Shown: positions 27,227 through 37,500 of the stretch, in pieces
How positions within the stretch are numbered: position 1 is the first letter of the stretch
Layout: each line of letters begins with the position of its first letter
Assembly: GCA_963822595.1 (NCBI GenBank)
Contig: CAWGIG010000003.1
Span: forward strand, 124,001-188,000
Length of the DNA: 64,000 bases
Source of the DNA: CAVRUH01 sp963822595
GTDB lineage: Bacteria; Chlamydiota; Chlamydiia; Chlamydiales; Waddliaceae
Direction: 5' to 3'
The notes under the pieces: generated by a model
The model's input: the letters and a program-made list of their open reading frames with translations, nothing else
Database searches by the model: none
Told to the model about the DNA's origin: nothing
Position numbers and translations under genes: made by a program

Positions 27227-29633
27227 TCAATTCTTATCATGCAATGCAGGTAAAAGGCGATATAAAATTCCTTCTCGGAGCATAGTCTCTTTATGATTTA
27301 CAGCTAATTCTACATCACTGACTAAACTTACAGAAGCTCTTTCGTTCGACGCGTTATTATCGCATCGTAAAGAATCGGAAGCATAATAAAGGGCACCAAA
27401 TTTAACATTCGCTTTCACAGCCGCTACACAAAAATGAGCTCCTTCAACATCCATTGTAACAGCCCCATTTGCCTTGACTTCTTCCACAACATTCAAAGTC
27501 TCAGAGAAAATGGATGATACGGATACATGGTCTCCAGATAAACAAATATCTTCTAAATGATTGGTCGAGAATAAATGCGATGTTAAATTGACTCCTTCTA
27601 TCTCCCCTGAAGGTTTTGCAATCGAAAAACTACGTGGAAGATAAATATGATTCAGTGAATGGCTGCCAGCCATTTGGCCCGCCTTGGCAATATGGGCGAG
27701 GCCATAAAGTTTTCCCGTTTTGAGAATTGCAAGCGCCAACGCTCCTGAAAGTCCACCCCAATAACAAAATTCAATATTAATTAAAAATACGGGGCGACAA
27801 TTTTCTTTCTTCAGTAGGCAATAGGATATCCCCCCTTTCTGATCTAAAAATTCATATTCCTGATCTACTGAATAAGGGCTACTGTATCCGGCTGAACAAA
27901 GATACTGCGCCGTTAAATGAGAATAGCCCATAACAAGAACGGCTTCTCCTGATGCCCACTCAGCATGTGTTTTCAATTTGTTGATCAATCCGGAATCCAT
28001 GACACATTTCTGAGCATAACTTTCCACAGAACCGCTGGTGGTAACCTGCTTCAACCTTTGGAAAATATTGTTTGATTAACATACCCCAGTGATGCACAAG
28101 TTCTTCTGAAGGCATAGTGGCAAGCAGTAAAAAGTCACTTCCCTTCTCATCAGTCACTTGAAATAGCGAGGGTCTTTGTGTATTTCCAATTTTGGGTGGC
28201 ATATAAGCTTCATTGAAACTTTGATGCATACGGCTACCACCATCCCATAATGGCAGGCTGTTGATCTTCCAACCTCTCTTATCTGCATAAGATGAAATGT
28301 CTTCAGGTGCAGTCCCTAAAACCTTCACCGGTCTTTCATTCAGGATCTTCAACGTAGGACCTTTGCTACGGGCGTAATAAGAGATATCTTCTCCCATCGA
28401 ATGGGACGCAGGGGGAACCTGATGCAGCGGAAGTAATTTAAGGGGCCCATCATATACACCTGAATAACGTGGGAAAATTTTCCCTGAAAGTTGTCTACAG
28501 ATTCTACTTTTCCCTAACTCACCAACCTCATTAAAAATGACTGATAATATAGGAAGGTAATCTCGGGGGTTTTCTGAGGCGAGACAAATTGCCTGAAAGG
28601 GCACTTTTCTTTCTAAAGATCCTTTTGCCATATAAGCGATCTCTGTACTTGTCATATTGGCTCCCTGTTGCATGCCTAGCTCAAGAAGGTTGCTAGGTAA
28701 TAATGTGCTCGGATATGACATGAGTACTGCACGAGAAATCCATCTGGGCAATAAAGGCGTTGTCGAAATTAGGGGACTGGGGAGTTTCCCCTCAGGAGAA
28801 ATGATTGTGAATGCATGCGGTACTAAACAACCTTGGTAGTTTTGAGATATGTGCTGCGCCACTTTGGAAACAAATAAAATCCCTCCGAGGTCACAGGCTT
28901 CAATTAACTGTCCCACAAGTTCTTTTCCGAGAGTCCCGCGAAAGCTAAAGCGCACATTCATTGCAACTATCGGAGCACCGTTTGCATCTTCCCAAATTTT
29001 GAGGCCAAAATAGGGACCACATTCAATGAAACGTGCATGCTTTCTAATGGGGTTCAATGCCGACTCTACCATTGTTGCATAACCTAGAATCAAAACAACT
29101 TTTCGGGAACAATGATTTTTAAGTATATTAAGCCGCTCTACAACTCCTGATGCTCGGAGAACCTCAGCTACAAATTTTTGTGCTGATCCTTCATGACACT
29201 TAGCGATTATTTTGAGTCCTAGTTCATGTGATCGGAAGAGCTGATCGAGCATACTCGCCCAATGACAAACGCCCTCTCGACAGGGTTCTGTGCAAAGAAC
29301 ATAAAATTCTTTTCCATCATCGCCACGCATGTGCCATAAACTTGGACGCTGAGCACAGTTTGTGAGTGAATTGTGTGAGCGTTTTATCTTTTGATTTGAC
29401 CCGTCCCATAACATATTGACAATCGTCCAATTATGTTCATCTGCATAAGCATGGAAATGATCACGAAATACACCTAAAACAAGGATTTTGGAATTTTTCA
29501 AAGAAAATAAATTGACAGGTGGACACCTTCTTTCGACGTCAGCAATAAATTTCTCCGGTTCAGCAGCAGGGGGTTTAATTGACCCATATGGGACTGATTT
29601 CAGAGTACCGCTATATATTGAAGATGGAATCAT
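27227..29633 (-). pseudogene. Tandem nucleoside-phosphorylase-like protein, frameshifted
   Basis: Two halves repeat each other. The first (28080-29633) contains VVLILGYATMVESALNPIRK, FSFRGTLGKELVGQL, SPEGKLPSPL and TSTEIAYMAKGSLERKVPFQ. The second (27227-28080) has the matching AVLVMGYSHLTAQYLCSAG, FCYWGGLSGALALAI, KPSGEIEGVN and TMDVEGAHFCVAAVKANVKF. The last motif resembles the DMExAAVA substrate-binding segment of the PNP_UDP family; an enzymatic role is inferred and the key residues differ between halves. Each half is preceded by a shared leader (KILNERPVKVLGTAPEDISS). The frame slips by one base near 28055, where one frame gives FPKVEAGYHQ and the other VTTSGSVESYAQKCV. The start is the ATG at 29633; longer readings run into a hairpin repeat. 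Confidence 0.6.
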
Positions 29634-29720
29634 CTTGTTCACTCTTTTATAAGAAAATAAACAAAAATGATAACAGATTATAACTATTAAATCAATGTTT
29701 GTAAAAGGAGAAGCCTTCGC

Positions 29721-29792
29721 GCGCCCGACTGTTACCCACATCTTTTCAGGACCAGGGTGGCTCCTGAAAAGATGTGGGTAACAGTCGGGCGC
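29721..29792. repeat. Perfect 31-bp inverted repeat (terminator or small palindromic element)
   Basis: Arms at 29721-29751 and 29762-29792 are perfect complements (outer end GCGCCCGACTGTTACCCACA) around a 10-base loop. It lies between the end of one gene and the start of another on the same strand. The last 15 or so codons of the upstream gene run through it. No U-tract follows immediately, so it may be a mobile-type palindrome rather than a classic terminator. Confidence 0.85.
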
Positions 29793-30669
29793 TCGCCTCG
29801 CTCCCCTCAGGACGAAGAAGGGTTTTTAAAATGATTTTTGCTATTTTCTCAATGAATTGCTTAGCTTCGTCAGGTGTAACATCCATCCTAGTCTCAAATT
29901 CCCAATCATCGATTTGTCGAAGAACCTCTGTTAAGGCATTTTTCACAACAATTAAATCTTCTACGGTTAAATGAAAATGTTCCACATCTTTTTTATGAAG
30001 TTCTTGCTTGGCTATGTTGCGATGTACTTTTTTCAATAATTGCTGCGCATGACTTTTTGTAACCCCAATTTTTTTTTCAAAATCATCAACATGAAGACCA
30101 TTGCACACTTCATTTAAAGAATTATTAATGATAGGTAAATCATGGAAGTTGACTACAACAATATTTTCTGATGGTTTCCGGAATTCCCCAAGACGTTGTT
30201 TTGCGCGATTGATTATTTCCTGAAATTGGTCAAATCTGAAGTCCCAAAATTCACCATCTTTTGGAGGATAAATTCTGATTCGTAAATTTTCAAAACCTTC
30301 TTCTTGCGTAAGAAGGGCAACAAGGTTATTTTCAAATCCAATGTCTGCAACTAGATCTTTAAAATCGATATCTCCACCGACTGAAAGTTCAAACTTTGTA
30401 TTTTTTATTTCTTTAAGTTTTTTGATCGGATGAATCACATCATTAACCAACATATTTGAAAGGAAAGAAAGCTCTTCTTGATTATATTCAAATTTTGGTC
30501 CTGCATCCATCATGAATAAATTGATTAGAACATCTGCGATTTCTTTTGACTCTTCATCTCTAAAATGCTGTAGAAGGTTGACAGCCCACTTGGATATACT
30601 TTTAATATTATAGCCTTTGTCCAATTCAAGCTTTAACATCGTCCCAATTTCTGTTTTTGAATACATCAT
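29746..30669 (-). CDS. Immunity-type protein at the end of the Rhs immunity array
   Basis: 307 residues from the ATG at 30669. That start is chosen because the paralogous remnant at 32173-32452 begins at the same place (MYSKTEIGTMLKLELDKGYN versus KITKKEIGKKLKIELDKEFN), and because the upstream extension only reads through the previous gene in another frame. Residues 1-90 match the remnant, including GPKFEYNQEELSFLSNMLVN, a pattern usual for small immunity proteins. The remaining 200 residues form a second region with VNFHDLPIINNSLNEVCNGL and LTVEDLIVVKNALTEVLRQI. It may be a fusion of two immunity domains. The C-terminus (LLPTSFQEPPWS) is encoded within the hairpin repeat and is probably not original. 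The cognate toxin is not present nearby. Confidence 0.55.
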   Translation of the reverse strand: MMYSKTEIGTMLKLELDKGYNIKSISKWAVNLLQHFRDEESKEIADVLINLFMMDAGPKFEYNQEELSFLSNMLVNDVIHPIKKLKEIKNTKFELSVGGDIDFKDLVADIGFENNLVALLTQEEGFENLRIRIYPPKDGEFWDFRFDQFQEIINRAKQRLGEFRKPSENIVVVNFHDLPIINNSLNEVCNGLHVDDFEKKIGVTKSHAQQLLKKVHRNIAKQELHKKDVEHFHLTVEDLIVVKNALTEVLRQIDDWEFETRMDVTPDEAKQFIEKIAKIILKTLLRPEGSEASARLLPTSFQEPPWS

Positions 30670-30683
30670 AGCGAAAAGATTTT

Positions 30684-30956
30684 TTATTGATAAATGGTTG
30701 GAATATTTTTCATTTGTTCTTCTAAAGACCAATTGATCGGTTTCCTTTTAGGATCAGCCCACTGGGCTCCATTTTGCAACCATTTTAATCTATATTTTCT
30801 GATAGTATTTAAATCGCAATCTTCATAGCCAAATTGAACTCTACAGCATGAGCAAATGTCAAAACTAGCTGTTTGGTTATCCTCCCCCCAGGGTAAATCG
30901 TCTTGCCATAAACCACAAACGCGACAATGGTTTAACCAATCTCTATTACTTTCCAT
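30684..30956 (-). CDS. CPCC-type cysteine-rich immunity-like protein, paralogue 1
   Basis: 90 residues from the ATG at 30956 (MESNRDWLNHCRVCG); longer readings only overlap the previous gene. It has two Cys pairs (CRVCG and CSCC) around a Pro/Trp/Gly loop (LPWGEDN), then FGYEDCDLNTIRKYRLKW and a C-terminal KPINWSLEEQMKNIP. This agrees with the Cys_rich_CPCC family, found among immunity genes of polymorphic toxin systems, and probably folds around a zinc ion. It is one of five paralogues within 2.5 kb downstream of the Rhs toxin. Its Cys motif is more divergent (WQDDLPWG in place of RQLDPPWG) than in the others. Confidence 0.75.
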   Translation of the reverse strand: MESNRDWLNHCRVCGLWQDDLPWGEDNQTASFDICSCCRVQFGYEDCDLNTIRKYRLKWLQNGAQWADPKRKPINWSLEEQMKNIPTIYQ

Positions 30957-30973
30957 TTTAAATATCCTATGAT

Positions 30974-31246
30974 TTAAAGGTAACAATCTGGAATATTTTT
31001 CATTTGTTCTTCCAATGACCAATTGATCGGTTTCCTTTTAGGATCAGCCCATTGTGCTCCATTTTGCAACCATTCAAATCTATACGCTTTGATAGCTTCT
31101 AAATTCCAATCTTCATGACCAAATTCAACTCTACAGCAAAAGCATATTTCATGATTAGGTGACTTGTTATCCTCTCCCCAAGGTGGATCCAATTGTCTTA
31201 ATCCACATATGCGACAAAAGTTTAACCAATCTTTATTACTTTCCAT
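30974..31246 (-). CDS. CPCC-type cysteine-rich immunity-like protein, paralogue 2
   Basis: 90 residues from the ATG at 31246 (MESNKDWLNFCRICG). The Cys motifs are CRIC and CFCC with RQLDPPWGEDN between them, followed by FGHEDWNLEAIKAYRFEW and KPINWSLEEQMKNIP. It is closest to paralogue 1 (same MESNxDWLN start and GAQWADPKRKP tail), so these two arose by a recent duplication. The stop lies 17 bp before the start of paralogue 1. Part of the immunity array behind the Rhs gene. Confidence 0.75.
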   Translation of the reverse strand: MESNKDWLNFCRICGLRQLDPPWGEDNKSPNHEICFCCRVEFGHEDWNLEAIKAYRFEWLQNGAQWADPKRKPINWSLEEQMKNIPDCYL

Positions 31247-31263
31247 TTTAAATATCCTTTGAT

Positions 31264-31536
31264 TTATAGGTAACATTGTGGGATATTTTTCATTTGTTCT
31301 TCTAAAGACCAATCTATTGGTTTTTCTTTAGGTTCAAACCACTCTGCTCCACTTTCCTGCCATTTTAATCTATATTTTCTGATAGTATTTAAATCGCAAT
31401 CTTCATAACCAAATTCAACTCCACAGCAATCACATATGGCAAAATTAGGGTTTTTATTATCCTCCCCCCAGGGGGGATCCAGTTGTCTAAAACCACAAAT
31501 ACGACAAAAAAACAATGCATCTTTATTATTGTGCAT
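31264..31536 (-). CDS. CPCC-type cysteine-rich immunity-like protein, paralogue 3
   Basis: 90 residues (MHNNKDALFFCRICG). CRIC and CDCC pairs enclose RQLDPPWGEDNKNPNFAI; the tail is GAEWFEPKEKPIDWSLEEQM. It shares its start and tail with paralogue 4 at 31911-32180, with only scattered changes. The gene lies just after the Imm40-like gene with 8 bp between them, which supports one transcript. The conserved aromatic and acidic C-terminal half is probably the toxin-contacting surface; that is inference. Confidence 0.78.
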   Translation of the reverse strand: MHNNKDALFFCRICGFRQLDPPWGEDNKNPNFAICDCCGVEFGYEDCDLNTIRKYRLKWQESGAEWFEPKEKPIDWSLEEQMKNIPQCYL

Positions 31537-31544
31537 GAAAATAT

Positions 31545-31883
31545 TTACCTTCGTGTTAATACTAGAGTGAATAAAATTTTTTGTTCAGGTATATCGGGAA
31601 AGTCATTAATATATTTTTGTGCGTGTAATATGCTTCTCAAAAAAAATGATTTTTCATCTTCTCCCATTTCTATTTCACAATACCAACTGTCAGAAAGAGG
31701 TATGATATCATCCCCAATAAGTTCATAGACATCTCCACCCCATATTCCTACGTTAAGGGGTATTAAATTAGTTAAAACTTCTAGAACTGTTTTTTTATCC
31801 CATGCTAATTCATTAAATCCGATGGAGTCTAATGGAATGGCTTTATCTAACAATTCTTGCCCTAAGCAGTATTCTAAAAACAT
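31545..31883 (-). CDS. Imm40-like immunity protein
   Basis: 112 residues. The central region VLEVLTNLIPLNVGIWGGDV followed by YELIGDDIIPLSDSWYCEIE fits the Imm40 family of polymorphic-toxin immunity proteins, in which a GGDVY motif and a later Trp-Tyr-Cys segment are typical; the family name is from memory of the pattern and not verified. The C-terminal helix contains HAQKYINDFPD, another family trait. It is embedded among the CPCC-type paralogues and thus likely protects against a different toxin than they do. No cognate toxin is in the window. Confidence 0.65.
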   Translation of the reverse strand: MFLEYCLGQELLDKAIPLDSIGFNELAWDKKTVLEVLTNLIPLNVGIWGGDVYELIGDDIIPLSDSWYCEIEMGEDEKSFFLRSILHAQKYINDFPDIPEQKILFTLVLTRR

Positions 31884-31910
31884 TATAGTTTATCCCATTG
31901 ATTCTAGGAT

Positions 31911-32180
31911 TTATAGGTAACATTTTGGGATATTTTTCATTTGTTCTTCTAAAGACCAATTTACCGGTTTTTCTTTAGGTTCAAACCACTCTGCTCCACT
32001 TTCCTGCCATTTTAATCTATATTTTCTGATAGTATTTAAATCGCAATCTTGATAACCAAATTCAACTCCACAGCAATCACATATGGCAAAATTAGGGTTT
32101 TTATTATCATCACCCCAGGGGGGATCCAGTTGTCTAAAACCACAAATACGACAAAAGAACAATGCATCTTTATTATCCAT
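31911..32180 (-). CDS. CPCC-type cysteine-rich immunity-like protein, paralogue 4
   Basis: 89 residues (MDNKDALFFCRICG), nearly identical to paralogue 3 through the Cys motifs (CRIC, CDCC) and the WFEPKEKPVNWSLEEQMKN tail. Its ATG overlaps the stop of the upstream immunity remnant (32173-32452) by 8 bases, an arrangement typical of coupled immunity genes. It shows that the array grew by block duplication: a CPCC gene plus its neighbour. Confidence 0.78.
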   Translation of the reverse strand: MDNKDALFFCRICGFRQLDPPWGDDNKNPNFAICDCCGVEFGYQDCDLNTIRKYRLKWQESGAEWFEPKEKPVNWSLEEQMKNIPKCYL

Positions 32181-32452
32181 TTTTTCTCAATTCATTGAGT
32201 TTATTAATAGGATCGCTATCATCATTTATTAACATTCCAGCAAGTAGAGTGAGCTCTTCCTTAGTATATTCAAATTCAGGCCCCGCACCCATAATGAATA
32301 AATTTCGTAAAATATTATCTTAATTCATCTGTACGCTCCTCTCGGATACTAAAAAAAATATCTTCAGCCCAATTAGATATTCTCTCAATATTGAACTCCT
32401 TGTCCAATTCAATTTTTAACTTTTTTCCAATTTCTTTCTTTGTAATTTTCAT
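32173..32452 (-). pseudogene. Remnant of the immunity-type gene related to 29746-30669
   Basis: From the ATG at 32452 the frame encodes KITKKEIGKKLKIELDKEFN and continues to EERTDELR, then hits a stop; a one-base shift restores DNILRNLFIMGAGPEFEYTK and the frame then runs to the stop at 32173. The product aligns with residues 1-95 of the protein at 29746-30669, including GPEFEY and EELTLLAGMLIND. The larger C-terminal domain of that protein is absent. It is a broken, shortened paralogue, or an immunity gene with one sequencing error. Confidence 0.65.
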
Positions 32453-32478
32453 CTAATAAAGTCTTTGCTGTTTTGCTC

Positions 32479-32844
32479 TTATATTGAACGATAGCCAAGG
32501 GCATAAATGTTGATAATACTATTAGTGGAGTTGGTTTCAATTCTAAAACATTTTAGATTTTCAAGGTTGACCCCCATTCTTGACCATTCGTTTCTAATTA
32601 CATTTAATTTTTCCGATGCCCCAAAACATTCGGCATGCAAGATCGATTTTAGCGCTACAATTCCAAAATTCATATTCATATTTAAGGCGTAACAGTCAGT
32701 GAATTCAATTGTTGACGCATTTTGTTCCTCAGGCCAAATGATTAAAAATTTGATAGTATCTTGATCTCCTGGGTGTTCACGATCTATCTTTATAGATTGA
32801 ATAGTGGCATCATGCCATGGTAGATTATTAAAACTTTCATTCAT
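32479..32844 (-). CDS. Small immunity-type protein of the Rhs array
   Basis: 121 residues. The start LPWHDATIQSIKIDREHPGD, the central WPEEQNASTIEFTDCYALNM followed by NMNFGIVALKSI, and the end FRIETNSTNSIINIYALGYR are patterns I associate with small immunity proteins of contact-dependent toxin systems, but I cannot name the family. The protein is soluble, with no Cys cluster, and unrelated to the CPCC paralogues beside it. It is the second gene after the Rhs toxin on the same strand. Confidence 0.55.
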   Translation of the reverse strand: MNESFNNLPWHDATIQSIKIDREHPGDQDTIKFLIIWPEEQNASTIEFTDCYALNMNMNFGIVALKSILHAECFGASEKLNVIRNEWSRMGVNLENLKCFRIETNSTNSIINIYALGYRSI

Positions 32845-32917
32845 GGTTTAACCTGAGTCGCGTGAATTTGGGTAATGGCCGGAATGTGTGGATTCCCCAT
32901 TTTAAATATTCTAAGAT

Positions 32918-33190
32918 TTATAGGTAACAATCTGGAATATTCTTCATTTGTTCTTCTAAAGACCAATTGATCGGTTTCCATTTAGCTTTAGACCACTCTC
33001 CTCCATTTTGCAACCATTTTAATCTATATTTTCTGATAGTATTTAAATCGCAATCTTCATAACCGAATTCAACCCCACAGCAAGCACATAAGGCAAAATT
33101 AGGGTTTTTATTATCATCACCCCAGGGGGGATCCAGTTGTCTAAAACCACAAATACGACAAAAAAACAATGCATCATTATTATTGTGCAT
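32918..33190 (-). CDS. CPCC-type immunity-like protein overlapping the Rhs toxin end (likely cognate)
   Basis: 90 residues (MHNNNDALFFCRICG). It has the same architecture as the other four paralogues: CRIC and CACC around RQLDPPWGDDN, FGYEDCDLNTIRKYRLKWLQ, and KPINWSLEEQMKNIP. Its ATG lies inside the last codons of the toxin gene (overlap of 11 bp), the strongest sign that it is the cognate antidote of the Rhs C-terminal toxin: translation is coupled so that the cell is protected as the toxin is made. The tail GGEWSKAKWKP differs from the others. Confidence 0.8.
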   Translation of the reverse strand: MHNNNDALFFCRICGFRQLDPPWGDDNKNPNFALCACCGVEFGYEDCDLNTIRKYRLKWLQNGGEWSKAKWKPINWSLEEQMKNIPDCYL

Positions 33191-34514
33191 GAAAATACTC
33201 CAGATTTGTTTTGTGTGGATGCTTTGAGGGATCTGGTTTAAACATCGTTTTGGGGACCCCTGTTTCAGTATAAGTACTAAATGTATTAGTTTTCATATGA
33301 TAGCGTACAATTTCTCCATTCGGACGTATTTTAGTGAGCGAATTAGGATTGTATAATAAGTTCCGTGCCATTTCAACATATTCTTTAGAGTTATTTAAAT
33401 GTGGGAATTCATTTTTATGTCTATTCCAATGGTCTAAGGCATTTTCGACTGAGTTTTCTCGACGTGTACTTGACCAAATGGGAGTAATATTCTTCGGTTT
33501 TTGAAAGCTTAAAACTCCAGAATAACTCGCTGCTAGTTCAGTTTTAAGAACTGTAGATCCACTACTCTGAGTCAGTCTAGCAATATGGTGGGTTTCGGAG
33601 AGAGTTTTTCCTGCTTTGACGGAGCGGAAGTAGTTGAGGCTGCCTTTAAAAAAGGAGGCCCCGTAACGGGTTGCGGCTGAGGCTCCTTTTACACCATACC
33701 CAGCTACTTTAAACCACGAAGTACCTGTAAGGCAGAAACCTGCGCCTATTGAAGCTACAGTACCTGCATAGTATCCTGCTGTAGAACTCCAGGTTTTACA
33801 TTCATGCTCACCTAATGCGTAATTTGAGAGCCCAAATGACTGATCATCAACAACCCCTCTGCCAAAGCTATTCCCGAATGATTTTACATGATCATAACAG
33901 GAACTTAACCAACCACATAAGCTCTCTCCCCATAATCCATAGGGATCCACAAATGTTAGGGGATTATTCTGGACATAGGCATAGAGATTAGGTCCGTCTG
34001 CAAATCCTAGGGGATCGGGAGTAAGCCATCGTCCTTGGGCAGGATCATATTCCCTCTTATCAAAATGATATAAACTGGTTATAGCATCAAATCTCTGTGA
34101 CGAAAATAGCCAAGGCGATTGTATGGAACCATTTTCCAAAAATGCTCCAAAGGCATCATAACGATTGGTGGCTACTACTTGATTTTGTGTATCAAGCACC
34201 ACACAGATATCTCCGCGGTGATTTCGAATAGGAAAATAAGCAACCCCATTTAACTCCATAGCGATGGTAGATGCCTTTCCAAGTACTAATCGAAACTCAT
34301 TTTCTGTGCCTATTTCAGTATCAAATTGGTATTTATACACATTGTCATTTTTCTGAATCAGTCGACCAAATGGGTCATATTGATAGCTTATATAGCAGTC
34401 AGTATTAGAATAGGTTGTAAGCCTACCTAGAGCATCATAAGTATATTGTGATCCATTCTTTTGCGTCCCTCCTTCCATTGGCATCATATGAAAAATTATC
34501 AATTGTGTCGTCAA
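33180..34514 (-). CDS. Rhs protein C-terminal part: RHS core end and toxin domain
   Basis: 444 residues in the shifted frame. It continues the YD repeats (YTYDALGRLTTYSNTDCYIS) and carries the RHS-repeat core closure YDPAQGRWLTPDPLGFADGP followed by NLYAYVQNNPLTFVDPYGLWG, the border after which Rhs toxins become variable. The variable tail of about 240 residues ends with a compact domain (DHWNRHKNEFPHLNNSKEYV, RPNGEIVRYHMKTNTFSTYT, VPKTMFKPDPSKHPHKTNLE). It resembles the C-terminal RNase-type toxin domains of CdiA and Rhs proteins, probably BECR-fold; the enzymatic activity is inferred. The immunity gene overlaps its stop. Confidence 0.8.
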   Translation of the reverse strand: MTTQLIIFHMMPMEGGTQKNGSQYTYDALGRLTTYSNTDCYISYQYDPFGRLIQKNDNVYKYQFDTEIGTENEFRLVLGKASTIAMELNGVAYFPIRNHRGDICVVLDTQNQVVATNRYDAFGAFLENGSIQSPWLFSSQRFDAITSLYHFDKREYDPAQGRWLTPDPLGFADGPNLYAYVQNNPLTFVDPYGLWGESLCGWLSSCYDHVKSFGNSFGRGVVDDQSFGLSNYALGEHECKTWSSTAGYYAGTVASIGAGFCLTGTSWFKVAGYGVKGASAATRYGASFFKGSLNYFRSVKAGKTLSETHHIARLTQSSGSTVLKTELAASYSGVLSFQKPKNITPIWSSTRRENSVENALDHWNRHKNEFPHLNNSKEYVEMARNLLYNPNSLTKIRPNGEIVRYHMKTNTFSTYTETGVPKTMFKPDPSKHPHKTNLEYFHAQ

Positions 34515-37500
34515 GCAACTGATTTAATTCATTCACGTTACATGCAAGGGCATTTTTTGAGCGTCTATTATTGACTGAATCATTTGTATATTGATTATCA
34601 AATGCACCGGTTTCCCCGATAAGCTGATTCAGATCATCATAAGCAAAAAGTGTTTCATATTCTCCAAGCGGATCAGATATTTTTGTAGAAACGAGATTTC
34701 CAACCTTATCATAGCAAAGGCGTTGGGAATAAGCACTTGAATCTATTTCAATGCATCTGCCAAGTTTGTCCCATACATAATTAATAGGGGAGTTGTTTGT
34801 TATACTTTTAGATAAAGGTCTTCCCTGCAAATCACAATGCTGTGAATAGGTGTATTGCATTTGATTATCTTTATAGCGTGAAATAGAGCTCGGACATGTA
34901 GGTGTGTAGAAATAGGCCATTCTATTATTTTCAAAAATTACTTCAGAGACCCTGTCAAGGGGATCATAGGAATAATTGATTTCAAATCCGGAGGCTTGCT
35001 TTTCATATATGAGTCGATCCTTGATATCGTAAGATCTGTAAGTGGTCGTTTCCTGTACAACATCTTCAGCTTGAATGACATTATCGTTTAGATCATATGA
35101 AAAACGATGATATATCGTTCCGTCGGAGGATGATTGCACTTCTAACCTACCTAACGGGTCATAAGTATGCGAAATGACTACACCATCAGGATTTGTGATA
35201 GATTCCAAACGACCGCAATTATAGCTAAACCTTGTTATTTTTTCGCCTTGCTCATCTTCTAGTATCTTTTGCCCCATTGAGTCATAAGAGGTGTAAACAT
35301 GGTAATAGCCTAGTGAAATGTCATCGGAAAGAACCTTTTCTTGTTGGTGAATTTTATTCCCTCTACCGTCATAGGAAAATGAGGATTCTGCTATAACTGT
35401 TCCGAACGGTGATTTTACCCTGACTTCTTTGACTCTATTCAATGGATCATAGACTTCAATTTCACTTCTTCCTAGGGCATCGACAGTAGTTTTTTCAAGA
35501 TGATCTGTGAAATCATAGAAGATAGAAGTTTCGTTTCCAAGGGGATCTATGCTTTTTGTGGGTAAATTTTGTGAATTGTAGAGTGTTTTATGCTCTGCAA
35601 ATGAATCATTGTTACTATAGATTCTTTCGATAGTTTTATTTCCATGGGTGTCATAGGAGTATTCTTCTTTGCTGTAGAGATTTCCTTGTGCATCTTGAAT
35701 GGTTCTTTGAACAATACGATCGAGGTTATCATACTGGAAGAGTGTCACATGATCAGAAATTGCAATTTTAGATTGTCTTCCTAATGAATCATACTCATAA
35801 AAAGTAATAACCCCTCCATTTTCCATAGACACCAATCTTCCGGCTCCATCATAAGAGTAGTTAGTTTGATGTCCCAAGGCATCGATCTTTGAAATCAAAT
35901 TTTTCCCACTATAGACATTTTGGAGAGATTTTAGAAGTCTACCTTCCTTCGAGTATTTGTTTTCTATTTTCGTGCGCCCGAGATAGTCCAATTCATATGT
36001 CGTATAGGTCCCATCTTTTTCCCATTCTTTTATGAGGTGTCCTTGAAGGTTGTAGATGAAGGTTTTGGATGATCCATCAGGATAGAGAACCTCTAAAGGT
36101 GAGCCATACATATTGTAAATGGTTTTTGTCACAAAGCCGTCATTATCGATTTTTTCGATAATATGATTTTGTGCATCATACTTTTTGTATTCGACATACC
36201 GAAGAGGATCTATTTTTGCAATTTCCCGAGATGAAAGATCGTATTCATAAGTAGTGACCTGTTTAAACTCGTCCACGGTAGCAATTTTGTTCCCCATGAT
36301 GTCATATGTAGAACTTGTTTTGAGAATGTTACCATCAGCGTGTTCTTCGATTTCTTCGATCAGTCGATTGGAAGTGTCGTAAATAAAGTGAGTTTTCTTA
36401 CCTGAACCCAATTTTTCTTCGTAAATTTTGTTGTGATTAGCATCATAGTTATATAAAGTGGTCTCACCTATGGCATTAATTGTTTTTATGAGTTTTCTTT
36501 GGGTGTTATATTCGTAGTAGGTGCTATACCTATAATTTTCTTGTGCATCATATACTTTTTCTTCAGCAAGGAGGTCTCCATGAGAATAAATCCTCTCTGT
36601 TTTACTCAAAAGATGCTTTTCGCCTGTTTTGGGATCTACATAGGATTGTCTAATAATTTTGGGGAGTGTCATACCTGACAATCCTGGATTCAACTGGGGT
36701 TCAATGTCAGTCACAAGTCGTGTTGAAGTGTTGCTTAGATCATTAATGTCGACCGAATTTCCGTCGTCAACAATTTTTTGGATGAGAATGCCGTTCTTGT
36801 CATATTGGTAAAATTCTTTTTCAACAAACTTTTGATCTGCAAAAGTATGTTTAGAAGCAAGTATTTGCGTATTTGGAAAATAGCCATAAGTTATTACATG
36901 TTGATCGTTATGATTTTCAGTTATAGGAAGATTGTTTCCATCGGTAGTGTGAGTATATCTTACGTAATAGGTGTCTTTAGAATCCTTTTGGGTTATATTT
37001 CCAAAAACATCGGTTTGTGAAATATTGCCATGGGCATCATATTGATATTTTCGTTCGGTAATAGTTTTCCCTTCAGGATCAGTAATTCTATGACTTTCCA
37101 GTTGACCTAGTTTATCCCAGTCATAATAAAGATGCCGATGAAATTCGGTTATGCTCTTAAGACGCTCTTTGTTGTAGCTGTATTCTTTTTTTGCGCCACG
37201 AGCATCGGTTACTTCTGTGCAGTTAAATTTGTAAACAAATGAGTACATAGGAATATCTGTTTCGGAAGAAGAAAGACTTTTAACTCTTTCATTTTTATCA
37301 TATTCTACGAATAATGAACGCCCTTCGGGCCCTATAACTTTATCGATACTAAAATAAGTGTTGAAGAAATTCTGCCTGACTAATGCTTCATAGTGGGTTC
37401 CTAGGAGGTGATTTGACACAACGTCTGACATGAATCTTACTTTACCTTCAACAGTGAACTTCTTTTTTTTGTGTTTCACCTTTTTATAGTCCATATGGTA

